Assembly (NCBI RefSeq): GCF_002280785.1 | Contig: NZ_NCEQ01000002.1 | Coordinates: forward strand, 1-64,000 | Origin: Brevundimonas subvibrioides | Lineage (GTDB): Bacteria; Pseudomonadota; Alphaproteobacteria; Caulobacterales; Caulobacteraceae | Direction: 5' to 3' | DNA: 64,000 nucleotides | Part shown: piece by piece, positions 29,862 to 40,506 of the stretch | Numbering within the stretch: position 1 is the stretch's first letter | How the letters are laid out: each line of letters opens with the position of its first letter | Position numbers and translations under genes: made by a program | Notes under the pieces: model-generated | Database searches by the model: none | What the model was told of the DNA's origin: nothing | What the model saw: the letters and a program-made list of their open reading frames with translations, nothing else

Positions 29862-31543
29862 CAAAACAAACCAAGGCTTCGGCCAACGACGAACTCGTCT
29901 TCCTGCCGCTCGGCGGCTCTGGCGAGGTCGGTATGAACCTGAATTGCTACGGCTACGGGCCGGAAGACAATCGCCAGTGGATGATCGTCGACGTCGGCGT
30001 GACCTTCGGCGACCTGTCGACGCCCGGCGTGGACATCATCGTCCCGGATCCGTCCTTCCTCGAGGGCGAGAACATCCGCGGCATCGTCCTGACCCACGCG
30101 CACGAGGATCATATCGGGGCCCTGCCCTGGCTGTGGAGCCGGATGAAGGCGCCTTTGTACGCCACGCCCTTCACCGCCTTCCTGATCCGCGAGAAGCTGC
30201 GCGACAACGGCGTCAGGGACGTCAAGATCATCGAGATCCCGATCGGCGGCCACGTCGATCTCGGCCCGTTCCAGGTCGATTTCGTCACCATGACCCACTC
30301 GATCGCCGAGCCGAACGGTCTGAAGATCACGACGCCCCTGGGCACGGTCTTCCATACCGGCGACTGGAAGCTGGATCCCGCCCCGGTCATCGGTCAGCCC
30401 ACCGACATCGCCACCATCACCAAGATGGGCGACGACGGCCTTTTGGCCATGGTCTGCGACTCGACCAACGTCTTCGTCGAGGGCGAGGCCGGGTCCGAAA
30501 CCGAGGCCCAGGACGGCCTGATCGCACTGATCGGCAGCCTCAAGAAGGGCCGCATCGCTGTCGGCTGTTTCGCCTCCAACGTCGCCCGCATGGTCAGCGT
30601 CATCAAGGCGGCGGACAAGGCCGGGCGCCGCGTCGCCCTGGCCGGCCGGTCGATGCACCGCATCACCGCCGCCGCCCGCCACGTCGGTCTGTTCAATGAC
30701 TCGCAGCGCATCCTGACCGAGGATGAGGCCCGTCACTGGCCGGCGGACGAGATCCTGTATCTGTGCACCGGCAGCCAGGGCGAGGATCGCGCCGCCCTGT
30801 CGCGCGTCGCCGACGGTTCGCACCCCTTCATCAAACTGGGACTGGGCGACCACTGCATCTTCTCGTCGCGGGTCATTCCCGGCAACGAGCTGCCGATCGC
30901 CAACCTGCAGGACCGGATGGCCGACCGGGGCGTGCGCCTCTACACCGAGAAGGATCACCCCGGCATCCACGTCTCCGGCCACCCGTGCCGCGACGAGATC
31001 AAACAGATGTACGCCTGGGCTCGTCCGCGCATCTCGGTGCCGACCCACGGCATGCGCCGCCACCTGATGGAACACGCCGCCTTTGCGCGTGATCTGGGCG
31101 TCGAGGAGACGGTGACGCCGCGCAACGGCGACCTCGTTCGTCTGGCCCCCGGCAAGGCCGTGATCATCGACGAGGTGCCGAACGGCCGCCTCTATGTCGA
31201 CGGCGGCATGGTCGTCACCGAGAAGGGCGAAGCCCTGCGCGAACGCCGTCACGCCTCGACCAACGGGGTTCTGGTCGTCAGCTTCGCCATGGACAAGCGC
31301 GGCAGGATCGTCTCGGACATCGACGTCCGCGCCATCGGCCTGCCGGGCGACGAGGTCACGCCGCTGGGCGATGCCCTGGACGACCTGGCCGAGCGTGTCG
31401 AGCAGGTTGTAGGCTCCCTGAAGAACGAGGCTCGCGACGACGACACGGTGGTCGAACAGGCCGTGGCGCGGGTACTGAAGAAGGCCTCGCAACAGATCTG
31501 GGACCGTCGCCCGATCGTCGAGACGGTTATTTTGAGGCTGTGA
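29858..31543 (+). CDS. rnj: Ribonuclease J
   Basis: 561 residues from the ATG that overlaps the coaX stop; the upstream open frame is shadow of coaX. RNase J is a metallo-beta-lactamase/beta-CASP enzyme with 5'-exonuclease and endonuclease activity on mRNA and rRNA. The zinc motif [22 protein letters not shown], the [15 protein letters not shown] linker, and beta-CASP motifs YLCTGSQGE and [10 protein letters not shown] are present. The C-terminal domain carries [15 protein letters not shown]. Confidence 0.96.
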   Translation: MTKQTKASANDELVFLPLGGSGEVGMNLNCYGYGPEDNRQWMIVDVGVTFGDLSTPGVDIIVPDPSFLEGENIRGIVLTHAHEDHIGALPWLWSRMKAPLYATPFTAFLIREKLRDNGVRDVKIIEIPIGGHVDLGPFQVDFVTMTHSIAEPNGLKITTPLGTVFHTGDWKLDPAPVIGQPTDIATITKMGDDGLLAMVCDSTNVFVEGEAGSETEAQDGLIALIGSLKKGRIAVGCFASNVARMVSVIKAADKAGRRVALAGRSMHRITAAARHVGLFNDSQRILTEDEARHWPADEILYLCTGSQGEDRAALSRVADGSHPFIKLGLGDHCIFSSRVIPGNELPIANLQDRMADRGVRLYTEKDHPGIHVSGHPCRDEIKQMYAWARPRISVPTHGMRRHLMEHAAFARDLGVEETVTPRNGDLVRLAPGKAVIIDEVPNGRLYVDGGMVVTEKGEALRERRHASTNGVLVVSFAMDKRGRIVSDIDVRAIGLPGDEVTPLGDALDDLAERVEQVVGSLKNEARDDDTVVEQAVARVLKKASQQIWDRRPIVETVILRL

Positions 31544-31965
31544 TGATCGGCAGATTGAATCACATCGGCGTCGCGACCCCCTCCATTGAGGCCAGCGTTG
31601 CGATGTACCGCGACATGCTCGGCGCGAGCTCGGCCGGAGAGCCCTTCGACCTGCCGGCCCAGGGCGTGCGGGTCTGTTTCATCGACCTGCCCAATGCGCA
31701 GATCGAACTGATTGAACCGCTGGGCGAGGACAGCCCGATCCATGGCTTCCTGGCCAAGAACCCCAGGGGCGGCCAGCACCACGTCTGTTTCGAGGTCGAG
31801 GACATCCTGATCGCCCGCGATGCCATGCGGGCCAGGGGTGCGACCCTGCTCGGTACTGGCGAACCCCGCATCGGCGCGCACGGCACCCCCATCCTGTTCC
31901 TGCACCCGAAGGACATGGGCGGGGTTCTGGTCGAGCTGATGGAAACTCCGAAGGAAGCCCACTGA
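31543..31965 (+). CDS. mce: Methylmalonyl-CoA epimerase
   Basis: 140 residues. It interconverts (2S)- and (2R)-methylmalonyl-CoA on the route from propionyl-CoA to succinyl-CoA. The vicinal-oxygen-chelate fold is clear: GRLNHIGVATPSIEASVAMYRDMLG, QIELIEPLGEDSPI, GGQHHVCFEVEDI (metal His) and LVELMETP (metal Glu). The ATG at 31543 overlaps the rnj stop by one base; a GTG one codon earlier is also possible. pccB lies 15 kb downstream. Confidence 0.94.
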   Translation: MIGRLNHIGVATPSIEASVAMYRDMLGASSAGEPFDLPAQGVRVCFIDLPNAQIELIEPLGEDSPIHGFLAKNPRGGQHHVCFEVEDILIARDAMRARGATLLGTGEPRIGAHGTPILFLHPKDMGGVLVELMETPKEAH

Positions 31966-31966
31966 C

Positions 31967-32230
31967 ATGCCTATCGGCCCGATCACCATGTTCGCCATCT
32001 ACATCGTCGTCTGGTGGGTGGTGCTGTTCACCGTCCTGCCGCTGGGCACGACCAGCGAGACGCACGAGCCGCCGACCGACGGCAGCCAGTGGGGCGCGCC
32101 GAAGACGCCGAACCTGAAGCGGAAATTCATCACCACGACCTGGGTGTCGGTCCTGCTGTGGATGTTCGTGATGTGGCTGGTCTTCATCGGCTGGATGCCG
32201 CTTCCGGACCTGGCTCCGCCGGTTCCGTAA
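31967..32230 (+). CDS. DUF1467 family membrane protein
   Basis: 87 residues with two membrane helices: MPIGPITMFAIYIVVWWVVLF and TTWVSVLLWMFVMWLVFIGW. Between them is a conserved polar stretch with GTTSETHEPPTDGSQWGAP, matching DUF1467 of alphaproteobacteria, which sits next to the epimerase or proS in many genomes. Biochemical role unknown. It starts one base after mce. Confidence 0.88.
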   Translation: MPIGPITMFAIYIVVWWVVLFTVLPLGTTSETHEPPTDGSQWGAPKTPNLKRKFITTTWVSVLLWMFVMWLVFIGWMPLPDLAPPVP

Positions 32231-32362
32231 ATCCTCCACCGACGGGGGAGCCATCGACCGCGAAGCGGTGGAGGGGGCTCGCCCCAGACGCGGAGTGCGC
32301 GGCGAGCCCCCTCCGTCTGCTCGCCAAGAGCTCGCATCCACCTCCCCCGACGGGGGAGGATT
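32230..32362. repeat. Palindromic intergenic element, copy 2
   Basis: The ends (32230-32250 and 32342-32362) are inverted copies with two mismatches and have the same AATCCTCC...GGGGGAG form as copy 1. Inside, GGAGGGGGCTCGCC (32270-32283) and GGCGAGCCCCCTCC (32301-32314) pair perfectly. The element begins right at the stop of the DUF1467 gene and ends 70 bases before proS. Confidence 0.9.
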
Positions 32363-32432
32363 GGCCTAGCTTTCGCCCTGTCCTCGCGTTTAAAGCTGAC
32401 CACCCCTGACGCCTTCCGAATTCGAGACGCCC

Positions 32433-33746
32433 ATGCGCCTGTCGCGCTATTTCCTGCCCACGCTGAAAGAGGCGCCGTCCGACGCCCAGATCGTCTCGCA
32501 CCAGCTGATGCTGCGGGCCGGGATGATCAAACAGGAGGCCGCCGGCATCTACGCCTGGCTGCCGCTGGGTCTGCGCGTCCTGAACCGCATTGAGCAGATC
32601 GTGCGCGAGGAGCAGGAGCGGGCAGGGGCCGTCGAGCTGCTGATGCCGACCCTGCAACTGGCCGACCTGTGGCGAGAGTCGGGCCGCTACGACGCCTATG
32701 GGCCGGAGATGCTGCGCATCACGGACCGGCACGAGCGCGAGCTGCTCTATGGTCCCACCAACGAGGAGATGATCACCGACATCTTCCGCAGCTTCGTGAA
32801 GTCGTACAAATCGCTGCCGTTGAATCTTTTCCACATCCAGTGGAAATTCCGCGACGAGCGCCGTCCGCGCTTCGGCGTCATGCGCGGGCGCGAATTCCTG
32901 ATGAAGGACGCCTACTCCTTCGACATCGACGAGGCCTCGGCCCGTCGCGCCTACAACCGCATGTTCGTGGCCTATCTGAACACCTTCGCCCGCCTGGGCC
33001 TGAAGGCCGTGCCGATGCGCGCCGACACCGGCCCGATCGGCGGCGAGCTGTCCCACGAGTTCATCGTCCTGGCCGACACCGGCGAGAGCCAGGTCTTCTG
33101 CGACAAGGCCCTGGTCGAGATGCCGGCGCCGGGTCCCGACGTCGACTGGAACGACCTGCAGTCCATCGTCGACGGCCGCACCTCGCTCTACGCCGCGACC
33201 GAGGAAATGCACGACGCCGCCCAGTTCGAGAGTCAGACGGCGGAGGGCGATCGCCTGAGCGCGCGCGGCATCGAGGTCGGCCACATCTTCTACTTCGGCA
33301 CCAAATACTCGGCCCCGATGAAGGCCAGGGTCGCGGGGCCGGACGGCGTCGATACCGATGTCCACATGGGCTCCTACGGCGTCGGGGTGTCGCGTCTGCT
33401 GGGCGCGATCATCGAGGCCAGCCATGACGATGCGGGCATCATCTGGCCGGACGCCGTGGCCCCGTTCGACGTGGTCGTGATCAACCTGCGCGCCAATGAT
33501 CCGTCGGTCTGCGAGGCTTGCGAGGCGGCGGTCGATGCTCTGGAGAAGGCCGGCAAATCGGTCCTCTATGACGACACCGACGAGCGTCCGGGCGGCAAGT
33601 TCGCCACCGCCGACCTGATCGGCATCCCGTGGCAACTGGTCATCGGCCCCAAGGGCGTGGCCGAGGGCGTGGTCGAGCTCAAGCGCCGGGCGACCGGTGA
33701 GAAGTCGACAGTGCCGCTCGCCGCTGCGCTGGAGGCCATCGGTTGA
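32433..33746 (+). CDS. proS: Proline--tRNA ligase (short alphaproteobacterial form)
   Basis: 437 residues. Class II synthetase charging tRNA-Pro. Motifs: [19 protein letters not shown], motif 2 [25 protein letters not shown], and [16 protein letters not shown] (motif 3). The editing insertion found in E. coli ProS is absent, giving the short form normal for alphaproteobacteria. The stop overlaps the TTG start of lolC. Confidence 0.97.
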   Translation: MRLSRYFLPTLKEAPSDAQIVSHQLMLRAGMIKQEAAGIYAWLPLGLRVLNRIEQIVREEQERAGAVELLMPTLQLADLWRESGRYDAYGPEMLRITDRHERELLYGPTNEEMITDIFRSFVKSYKSLPLNLFHIQWKFRDERRPRFGVMRGREFLMKDAYSFDIDEASARRAYNRMFVAYLNTFARLGLKAVPMRADTGPIGGELSHEFIVLADTGESQVFCDKALVEMPAPGPDVDWNDLQSIVDGRTSLYAATEEMHDAAQFESQTAEGDRLSARGIEVGHIFYFGTKYSAPMKARVAGPDGVDTDVHMGSYGVGVSRLLGAIIEASHDDAGIIWPDAVAPFDVVVINLRANDPSVCEACEAAVDALEKAGKSVLYDDTDERPGGKFATADLIGIPWQLVIGPKGVAEGVVELKRRATGEKSTVPLAAALEAIG

Positions 33747-35044
33747 CGGCGACGTCTACGACCCCGACGCCCAAACCCGCCGGCGCCTTCTCCGCCTGGG
33801 AGATCGGCCTGGCGCTCCGCTATCTGCGCGCCAGGCGCAAGGAGGGCGGGGTCGCGACCATCGCCATCATCTCCTTCATCGGCATCATGCTGGCCGTGGC
33901 GGTGCTGATCAGCGTGATGAGCATCATGGCCGGGTTCCGGAATGAACTTCTGGGCCGGATGCTGAGCTTCAACGGCCATATGTATGTCCAGGGCGATGTG
34001 CTGAACGCGCCGGACCGTGACGCCATCGTCGACCGTCTGCGCGGCGTCGAGGGCGTCGTCAGCGTCACGCCCCTGACAGAGTCACAGGCCATCATCCGGG
34101 CGGGCGGCCAGACGACCGGCGCCTTCGTGCGCGGCATCGCCCCCGCCGACCTCGACACCATGCAATACGTCAACGCCAGCCTGTCGGACCAGGCGCGCGC
34201 CAGCTTCGGCCAGGGCGCCTACGGCGGCGACAATGTGTTGATCGGCCAGGCCCTGGCGGATTCGCTGGGCCTGCGGGTCGGCGATCCGATCGAGATCTAT
34301 TCGCCGACCGGAGCGGACTCGGCCTTCGGCAACCTCGGCGGACTGAACAAGACCTACACCGTCGGCGGCACCTATTCGTCGGGCACCGCCGACTACGACC
34401 GCGCCTTCATCTTCATGCCGCTCGAACAGGCCCAGTTGTTCTTCGGCAAGGAGGGTCTGTGGGACGTCATCGAGATGAAGGTCGCTGATCCCGACCGCGT
34501 CGGCGAATACCTCGCGCCTGTCCGCGAGGCGGCCGGTCCGGGCGGCTTCGTCGTCGACTGGCGTGACAAGCTGGCGGCCTTCTGGGGCGCGCTGAAGGTC
34601 GAGCGGGTGGCGATGTCCATCATCCTCGGCCTCGTCGTCGCCATCGCCGCCATGAACATCATTTCCGGCATCGTCATGCTGGTGAAGAACAAGGGCCGCG
34701 ACATCGCTATCCTGCGCACCATCGGGGCCAGCCCGTCGTCGATCCTGCGGGTCTTCTTCATGGCCGGGGCGACCATCGGCGTGGCCGGGACCCTGGCCGG
34801 GCTGACGCTGGGCCTGCTGTTCTGCCTCAACATCGGCGCGATCCAGCATTTCCTGGAGGCGATCACCGGGGTCCAGCTGTTCAACGCCGACGTCTATATG
34901 CTCGACGCCATCCCGGCCGAGGTCGACCCGGTCGATGTCATGTGGGTCGCCTTCTGGTCCCTGCTGATGAGCTGTATCGCCAGCCTGCCGCCCTCGTGGA
35001 ACGCGTCGCGGATCGATCCGGTGGAGGCCCTGCGCTATGAGTAG
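33743..35044 (+). CDS. lolC: Lipoprotein-releasing system permease LolC/LolE
   Basis: 433 residues from a TTG in a TTGA overlap with proS. It is the inner-membrane permease that, with LolD, extracts lipoproteins and passes them to LolA. A helix near the N-terminus ([26 protein letters not shown]), a large periplasmic domain, and three C-terminal helices with [20 protein letters not shown] and [14 protein letters not shown] match the LolC/E family. Only one permease gene is present, as in many alphaproteobacteria. It overlaps lolD by eight bases. Confidence 0.94.
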   Translation: MTATSTTPTPKPAGAFSAWEIGLALRYLRARRKEGGVATIAIISFIGIMLAVAVLISVMSIMAGFRNELLGRMLSFNGHMYVQGDVLNAPDRDAIVDRLRGVEGVVSVTPLTESQAIIRAGGQTTGAFVRGIAPADLDTMQYVNASLSDQARASFGQGAYGGDNVLIGQALADSLGLRVGDPIEIYSPTGADSAFGNLGGLNKTYTVGGTYSSGTADYDRAFIFMPLEQAQLFFGKEGLWDVIEMKVADPDRVGEYLAPVREAAGPGGFVVDWRDKLAAFWGALKVERVAMSIILGLVVAIAAMNIISGIVMLVKNKGRDIAILRTIGASPSSILRVFFMAGATIGVAGTLAGLTLGLLFCLNIGAIQHFLEAITGVQLFNADVYMLDAIPAEVDPVDVMWVAFWSLLMSCIASLPPSWNASRIDPVEALRYE

Positions 35045-35738
35045 CCCGGTCCTCTCCCTGCGCGGGGTGACCCGCACCTATAAGACCGGCCAGGGCGACC
35101 TGACGGTGCTCAAGGGCGTCGATCTCGATATCTTCCCCGGCGAACTGGTCGGGCTGATTGGCCCGTCAGGGTCCGGCAAGTCGTCCCTGCTGCACGCCGC
35201 CGGCCTGCTGGAGCGCCCCACCTCTGGTGAAGTCCGCATCGACGGCGAAGACGTCGGGACTCTGGACGAGCGGGCGCGGACCCGGCTGCGTCTGCGCAGC
35301 GTGGGCTTCGTCTACCAGTTCCACCACCTGCTGCCGGAGTTCGACGCGCGCGACAACGTCGCCCTGCCGATGCGGATCGCCGGCTATTCTCTGGAACAGG
35401 CCCGCGCGCGCGCCGAGGAGGCCCTGGGCGCGCTCGGCCTGTCCGAGCGCACCCTGCACCAGCCGGCCCAGATGTCGGGCGGGGAACAGCAGCGCGTCGC
35501 CCTGGCTCGCGCCCTGGCCAACAGGCCGCGCCTTTTGCTGGCCGACGAGCCGACGGGCAATCTCGATCCGGCCACCAGCCAGACGGTGTTCGAGGCGTTG
35601 CAGAAACTGGTCAAGGAGACCGGCGTGGCGGCCCTGATCGCCACCCACAACATGGAGCTGGCCGGTCACATGGACCGCGTCTTCGCCCTGAAGGACGGCC
35701 ATCTGGAACAACGCCAGGCCGAGAGCCGGGAATACTGA
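35037..35738 (+). CDS. lolD: Lipoprotein-releasing ABC transporter ATPase LolD
   Basis: 233 residues. It powers the LolC/E permease. Walker A GPSGSGKSS, Q-loop VYQFHHLLPEFDA, signature MSGGEQQRVALARAL, Walker B LLLADEPTGNLD and H-loop ATHNMELA are all intact. It begins inside the last codons of lolC. Confidence 0.96.
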   Translation: MSSPVLSLRGVTRTYKTGQGDLTVLKGVDLDIFPGELVGLIGPSGSGKSSLLHAAGLLERPTSGEVRIDGEDVGTLDERARTRLRLRSVGFVYQFHHLLPEFDARDNVALPMRIAGYSLEQARARAEEALGALGLSERTLHQPAQMSGGEQQRVALARALANRPRLLLADEPTGNLDPATSQTVFEALQKLVKETGVAALIATHNMELAGHMDRVFALKDGHLEQRQAESREY

Positions 35739-35792
35739 CGCAGGCGCAAGGCCACGCTTCACCTGACGGGGTTCACGTCCTAGAACGGCGCC

Positions 35793-36377
35793 ATGAACAC
35801 CGAAGACGTCCTGAACGAGTTCCGCGCCGCGGGCGCCCTGCGCGAGGGACATTTCGTCCTCTCGTCGGGGCTGCACAGCCCGGTCTTCCTGCAGAAGAAC
35901 CTGGTCTTTATGGACGGCGCCCGTTGCGAGCGGCTGTGCAAGGCTCTGGCGGACAAGATCGTCGCCACGGTCGGTCCGGTCGATGTGGCCATCTCTCCGG
36001 CCGTCGGCGGCATCATCCCGGGTTATGAAACCGCGAAACACCTGAACGTTCGGTCGATGTACGTCGAGCGCGAAGGCGGAGCCTTCAAGCTGCGGCGCGG
36101 CTTCCATGTCGAGCCGGGCGAGAGGGTCGTGATGGTCGAGGACATCGTCACCACGGGCCTGTCGAGCCGCGAATGTATCGCCGCCATCCAGGCCGCCGGC
36201 GGGACGGTCGTGGCCGCCGCCTGCATCGTCGACCGCTCCGGCGGGCGGGCCGATGTCGGCGTGCCGCTGGTGGCCCTGGCGACGCTGGACGTGCCGGCCT
36301 GGCCCGCCGACGCCCTGCCGCCTGAACTGGCGGCGATCCCGGTCGAGGATCCGGGCAGCCGGCGGCTGTCCAGGTGA
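35793..36377 (+). CDS. pyrE: Orotate phosphoribosyltransferase
   Basis: 194 residues. It makes OMP from orotate and PRPP in pyrimidine synthesis. Motifs: [18 protein letters not shown], the catalytic loop region, and the PRPP signature [14 protein letters not shown]. The end overlaps the GTG of pdxJ. Confidence 0.95.
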   Translation: MNTEDVLNEFRAAGALREGHFVLSSGLHSPVFLQKNLVFMDGARCERLCKALADKIVATVGPVDVAISPAVGGIIPGYETAKHLNVRSMYVEREGGAFKLRRGFHVEPGERVVMVEDIVTTGLSSRECIAAIQAAGGTVVAAACIVDRSGGRADVGVPLVALATLDVPAWPADALPPELAAIPVEDPGSRRLSR

Positions 36378-37129
36378 CGCGCCCGTCCGTCCGCCTCGGC
36401 GTCAATATCGACCATGTCGCGACCGTCCGGAACGCGCGTGGCGGGGTTCATCCCGATCCCGTGCGCGCGGCCGAAGAGGCCATCGGCGCCGGCGCGGACG
36501 GCATCACCGCCCACCTGCGTGAGGATCGCCGCCACATCGGCGACGCCGACATCGAACGCCTGACCGCCCTGTGCTCGGCGGCCGGCAAGCCGCTGAATTT
36601 CGAGATGGCCGTGACCGACGAGATGCTGGCCATCGCCCTGCGTCACCGGCCTCACGCCGCCTGTCTGGTGCCCGAAAGGCGCGAGGAGGTGACCACCGAA
36701 GGCGGTCTGGCCGTGGCCGGACACGAGGCGAGTATCGCGCCCGTGGTGCAGGCCCTGAGCGACGCCGGCATCCGCGTCAGCCTGTTCATCGATCCCTCGC
36801 CCGACCAGGTCGAGGCCGCCGCCGCCGTCGGAGCCCAGGTCGTGGAGTTCCATACCGGCCGCTACTGTCACCTGCCGGCCGGACACCGGGGCGTGGAGTT
36901 TGACCGCCTCGCCGCCGCCTGCGCCCAGGCCGATGCCCTCGGGCTGGAGGTCCACGCCGGTCACGGACTGGACTACGAGACCGCCCCCGAGGTCCTGGCC
37001 ATCCCCGAGATCCGCGAACTCAACATCGGCCATTTCCTGATCGGGGAGGCGGTGTTCGTGGGCCTCGCCGCCGCCATCCGGCGCATGCGCGGGGCGATGG
37101 AAGCGGCCCAGACCGCAACAGGCAGGTGA
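36374..37129 (+). CDS. pdxJ: Pyridoxine 5'-phosphate synthase
   Basis: 251 residues from a GTG overlapping the pyrE stop. It condenses 1-deoxyxylulose 5-phosphate with aminoacetone phosphate in vitamin B6 synthesis. Family segments [42 protein letters not shown] and [14 protein letters not shown] are intact. It ends in a GTGA overlap with acpS, the usual pdxJ-acpS pair. Confidence 0.96.
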   Translation: MTRPSVRLGVNIDHVATVRNARGGVHPDPVRAAEEAIGAGADGITAHLREDRRHIGDADIERLTALCSAAGKPLNFEMAVTDEMLAIALRHRPHAACLVPERREEVTTEGGLAVAGHEASIAPVVQALSDAGIRVSLFIDPSPDQVEAAAAVGAQVVEFHTGRYCHLPAGHRGVEFDRLAAACAQADALGLEVHAGHGLDYETAPEVLAIPEIRELNIGHFLIGEAVFVGLAAAIRRMRGAMEAAQTATGR

Positions 37130-37527
37130 TCATCGGCGTCGGCGCTGACCTGACCGACATCCGGCGCATCCAGGCGTCGATCGAGCGCTTTGGTGATCGC
37201 TTCAAGACCCGGTGCTTCACTGCGGTCGAACGCGCCCGCTCCGAACGCAAGCCGGACGTCGCCTGGAGCTACGCCAAACGGTTCGCGGCCAAGGAGGCCT
37301 GCGCCAAGGCCCTGGGCACCGGCATGCGCCGCGACGTCTACTGGAAGGACGTGGGTGTGGTGAACCTGGGCTCGGGCCAGCCGACATTGGCCCTGACCGG
37401 CCCGGCGGCGGAGCACCTGAAGCGGCTGACGCCTGCGGGCCACACCCCGCACATTCATCTGACGCTTTCCGACGAACACCCCTATGCACTCGCCTTCGTG
37501 GTGATCGAAGCCTTGCCCACGGCGTAA
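37126..37527 (+). CDS. acpS: Holo-[acyl-carrier-protein] synthase
   Basis: 133 residues from a GTG. It transfers the phosphopantetheine arm from CoA to acyl carrier protein. [14 protein letters not shown] (metal Asp) and [14 protein letters not shown] (metal Glu) are the two signature motifs. It follows pdxJ with a four-base overlap; lepB follows after a 63-base gap. Confidence 0.95.
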   Translation: MIIGVGADLTDIRRIQASIERFGDRFKTRCFTAVERARSERKPDVAWSYAKRFAAKEACAKALGTGMRRDVYWKDVGVVNLGSGQPTLALTGPAAEHLKRLTPAGHTPHIHLTLSDEHPYALAFVVIEALPTA

Positions 37528-37590
37528 TCGGGCTATACCCGTGCGCAGATACGAGCCGCGTTCGGCGGCCGGGGATCGAGCTTTCACACG

Positions 37591-38649
37591 ATGAGCGACA
37601 ACAAGCCCGAAGACGGCGAAAAGCCCGTGGTCGATACGACGGACGCTGAATCGTCCTCCGTGGTGAGCCAGGACGTCTCGCCTGACGATCTGGACCTGAC
37701 CCCGACCGAGCCGGATGCCGTGACGCCCGAGGCGGAGTTCGCCGCCTCCGAGAGCGATCAGACGGTCACCCCGGACCCCGTCGTCACCCCGGACACGCAT
37801 CGTCCGATCTGGAGCGACGCCGGCGACGCCCCCTTCGACGACAAGAAGGAGAAGATCCCCGGCCCCGCCCAGGTTCGGGTCAAGGACGACGAGAACGACG
37901 ACGGCGGTTCTGTCGGCTCGGAGACGCTGGAGATCGTCAAGACGGTCGTCGTGGCCCTGGCCATCGCCTTCGTCCTGCGCGTCCTGCTGTTCCAGCCCTT
38001 CACCATCCCGTCGGCCTCGATGGAGCCCAACCTCTACGAGGGCGACTACATCGTCGTGTCCAAATGGGCCTACGGCTATTCGAAATTCTCGTCGGGCCTG
38101 CCGATCAACCTGCCGCTGGGCGACGGTCGGGTGTTCGGTCGCGCGCCGGCGCGCGGCGACATCGTCGTGTTCAAACTGCCTCGCGACGACAAGACCGACT
38201 ATATCAAGCGGGTCATCGGCCTGCCGGGCGACCAGATCCAGATGATCGCCAACAGGCTGCATATCAACGGCCAGCCGGTTCAGAACGTGGTCGTCAGCCA
38301 GGGCGAGGTCGACGACATCTTCGGCCCGCGTCCGGTCACCCAGGTGCGCGAGACCCTGCCGGGCGGCAAGACCATCACCATCCAGGACTTCGGCCCTGGC
38401 GGCGATCTGGACGACACCCCGGTCTATGAAGTCCCGGCCGGCCACTATTTCATGATGGGCGACAACCGCGACAACTCGATCGACAGCCGCGTGCAGGAAT
38501 CGGCCGGCGTCGGCCTGGTCCCGGACGAAAACCTCGTCGGCAAGGCCGAGATCATCATGTTCTCGTGGGAGCCGGGGGCTTCGCTGTTCAATCCGGTCAG
38601 CTGGTTCGCCAATGTCCGGCCCAGCCGCTTCTTCCGCGTCCTCGACTGA
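37591..38649 (+). CDS. lepB: Signal peptidase I with a long acidic N-terminal extension
   Basis: 352 residues. It removes signal peptides at the outer face of the inner membrane. One membrane helix (about 112-135, LEIVKTVVVALAIAFVLRVLL) precedes the catalytic Ser143 in SASMEPN and Lys206 in YIKRVIGLPGDQ; MMGDNRDNSIDSR is the third signature. Odd: about 110 residues before the helix are acidic, Pro/Thr-rich and probably disordered (DTTDAESSSVVSQDVSPDDL and onwards), longer than in most LepB and predicted to be cytoplasmic. It overlaps rnc by one base (lepB-rnc-era order). Confidence 0.95.
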   Translation: MSDNKPEDGEKPVVDTTDAESSSVVSQDVSPDDLDLTPTEPDAVTPEAEFAASESDQTVTPDPVVTPDTHRPIWSDAGDAPFDDKKEKIPGPAQVRVKDDENDDGGSVGSETLEIVKTVVVALAIAFVLRVLLFQPFTIPSASMEPNLYEGDYIVVSKWAYGYSKFSSGLPINLPLGDGRVFGRAPARGDIVVFKLPRDDKTDYIKRVIGLPGDQIQMIANRLHINGQPVQNVVVSQGEVDDIFGPRPVTQVRETLPGGKTITIQDFGPGGDLDDTPVYEVPAGHYFMMGDNRDNSIDSRVQESAGVGLVPDENLVGKAEIIMFSWEPGASLFNPVSWFANVRPSRFFRVLD

Positions 38650-39362
38650 TGGCCAATGTCCGCGCCGAGGCGGTGACCGCGCTGGTCGACCGCATCGGCC
38701 ATGTGTTCCGCGACCCCGCCCTTCTGGAGCGGGCGCTGACCCATTCCAGCGTGGGGGAGGGGGCCGACAAGGCCGCCGGAAAGCCCGCGCGCCACAACGA
38801 ACGGCTCGAGTTCCTCGGCGACCGCGTCCTCGGCCTGCTGGTCGCCCAGCGGCTGCACAACGATTATTCCGCCGCAGACGAGGGTGAACTGTCCTCGCGC
38901 CTGCACGCCCTGGTCGACAAGCACGCCTGCGGCCGCGTGGGCGATCGTCTCGGCATCGGCGAGGCCCTGCGTCTCTCGCCCGGCGAGACCAGGTCTGGCG
39001 GTCGTCGCAAGGAGGGGGTCGTCGCCGACGCCGTCGAGGCCCTGCTGGCCGCCGTCTTCCTCGATGGAGGCCTGGACGCCGCCCGCGCCATGTTTGACCG
39101 GGTCTGGGCCGAAGAACTGGCCACGCCGGCGCCGCGCGCCCTGAACAATCCCAAGTCCGCCCTGCAGGAATGGTCGCAAGGCCAGGGACGCCCCCTGCCG
39201 ACCTATCGCGTCATGGGCCAGACGGGCTCCGACCACGCCCCGACCTTCACGGTCGAGGTCTCCATCGAAGGGGTTGAACCCTTGACCGCTCCCGGACGTT
39301 CGCGTCAGGACGCGGAAAAAGCGGCCGCCATGGCCATGCTCCAACGTGAAGGCGTGATTTGA
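38649..39362 (+). CDS. rnc: Ribonuclease III
   Basis: 237 residues from the ATG overlapping the lepB stop. It cleaves double-stranded RNA, including rRNA precursors. The signature NERLEFLGDRVLGLL, the DAVEALLAAVFLDGG metal site and a C-terminal double-stranded RNA-binding domain (NPKSALQEWSQGQGRPLPTY, ending SRQDAEKAAAMAML) are present. TTGA overlap with era. Confidence 0.95.
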   Translation: MANVRAEAVTALVDRIGHVFRDPALLERALTHSSVGEGADKAAGKPARHNERLEFLGDRVLGLLVAQRLHNDYSAADEGELSSRLHALVDKHACGRVGDRLGIGEALRLSPGETRSGGRRKEGVVADAVEALLAAVFLDGGLDAARAMFDRVWAEELATPAPRALNNPKSALQEWSQGQGRPLPTYRVMGQTGSDHAPTFTVEVSIEGVEPLTAPGRSRQDAEKAAAMAMLQREGVI

Positions 39363-40309
39363 CCGATACCAACCCCCAGCACCGCGCGGGCTTTGCAGCC
39401 ATCATCGGCGCGCCGAACGCCGGCAAGTCGACGCTGGTGAACCGGCTGACGGGATCCAAGGTTTCCATCGTCACCCAGAAGGTCCAGACGACGCGGTTTC
39501 CCGTGCGCGGCATCGCCATCGAGGGCGACGCCCAGATCGTGCTGGTCGACACCCCGGGCATCTTCACCCCGCGGCGCCGGCTGGAGCGGGCCATGGTCGC
39601 CTCGGCCTGGGGCGGAGCCCAGGACGCTGACGTCGTCGTCCACCTGATCGACGCCGCCTCGCACATCGCCTCGGAAGGCAAGGACGGCACGGGCGCGGAC
39701 CGCAAGTCGGCGGAGGACACCGAGACCATCATCGCCAACCTGAAGTCCACGGGGACCAAGGTCATCCTGGTGCTCAACAAGATCGACGGCATGCGCCGCG
39801 ACACCCTCCTGGCCCTGTCGCACAGCCTGTTCGAGACCGGCGTCTATTCGGAGGTCTATATGATCTCGGCCCTTTCGGGCGACGGCGTCGACGACCTGAA
39901 ACAGCGTCTGGCGCGCGATATGCCGCTGGGCCACTGGCTCTATCCAGAAGACCAGTCCGCCGACGTGCCGATCCGCGTCCTGGCCGCCGAGATCACGCGC
40001 GAGAAGGTCTATCTGCGCGTCCACGAGGAGCTGCCCTATTCGGCCGCCGTGGAGACGACGGCCTTCGACGAGAAAGCTGACGGCTCGGCCCGCATCGAAC
40101 AGACCATCTATGTCGAGCGCGAGAGCCAGCGCCCCATCATCCTCGGCAAGGGCGGCCAGACCCTGAAATGGATCGGCCAGAAGTCGCGCGAGGAACTGAC
40201 CGAACTGCTGGACCGTCCGGTCCACCTGTTCATCACCGTCAAGGTCGATCCGAAGTGGCAGGACAGCCGCGCGCTCTATGCCCAGTTCGGCCTGGATTTC
40301 AACGCCTAG
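39359..40309 (+). CDS. era: GTPase Era
   Basis: 316 residues from a TTG. Era binds the 3' end of 16S rRNA and helps 30S maturation. G1 GAPNAGKST, G3 VDTPGIF and G4 NKID are intact, followed by a KH domain with RPIILGKGGQTLKWIGQKSREEL. It is the last gene of the coupled run beginning at pyrE or before; recO, often next to era, is 5 kb away here. Confidence 0.96.
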   Translation: MTDTNPQHRAGFAAIIGAPNAGKSTLVNRLTGSKVSIVTQKVQTTRFPVRGIAIEGDAQIVLVDTPGIFTPRRRLERAMVASAWGGAQDADVVVHLIDAASHIASEGKDGTGADRKSAEDTETIIANLKSTGTKVILVLNKIDGMRRDTLLALSHSLFETGVYSEVYMISALSGDGVDDLKQRLARDMPLGHWLYPEDQSADVPIRVLAAEITREKVYLRVHEELPYSAAVETTAFDEKADGSARIEQTIYVERESQRPIILGKGGQTLKWIGQKSREELTELLDRPVHLFITVKVDPKWQDSRALYAQFGLDFNA

Positions 40310-40506
40310 GGTTCCAACCCTCTGTCATCCTTGGGGGCGCGTCGCGAGCCCGGGACCCCGGCCGTGCGACGCGGATGCCGGCCCGGCGTAACCACAGCAA
40401 GAAGTCCGTGGCAGGTTGGCGCCGACAACCAGTGCGGCGGAGAGCGGACGGTCGAAAGGTCTGAGAGGGGGGGGGGCGGCTATCGTATGCCGCCGAAGAC
40501 TTTTCG
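40310..40506. other. Gap after era with a poly-G tract
   Basis: No coding ORF is convincing. A run of ten G lies at 40467-40476, directly followed by an inverted repeat GGCGGC (40475-40480) / GCCGCC (40489-40494). It marks the change from GC-rich sequence to the AT-rich sulfotransferase islet. Confidence 0.5.
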
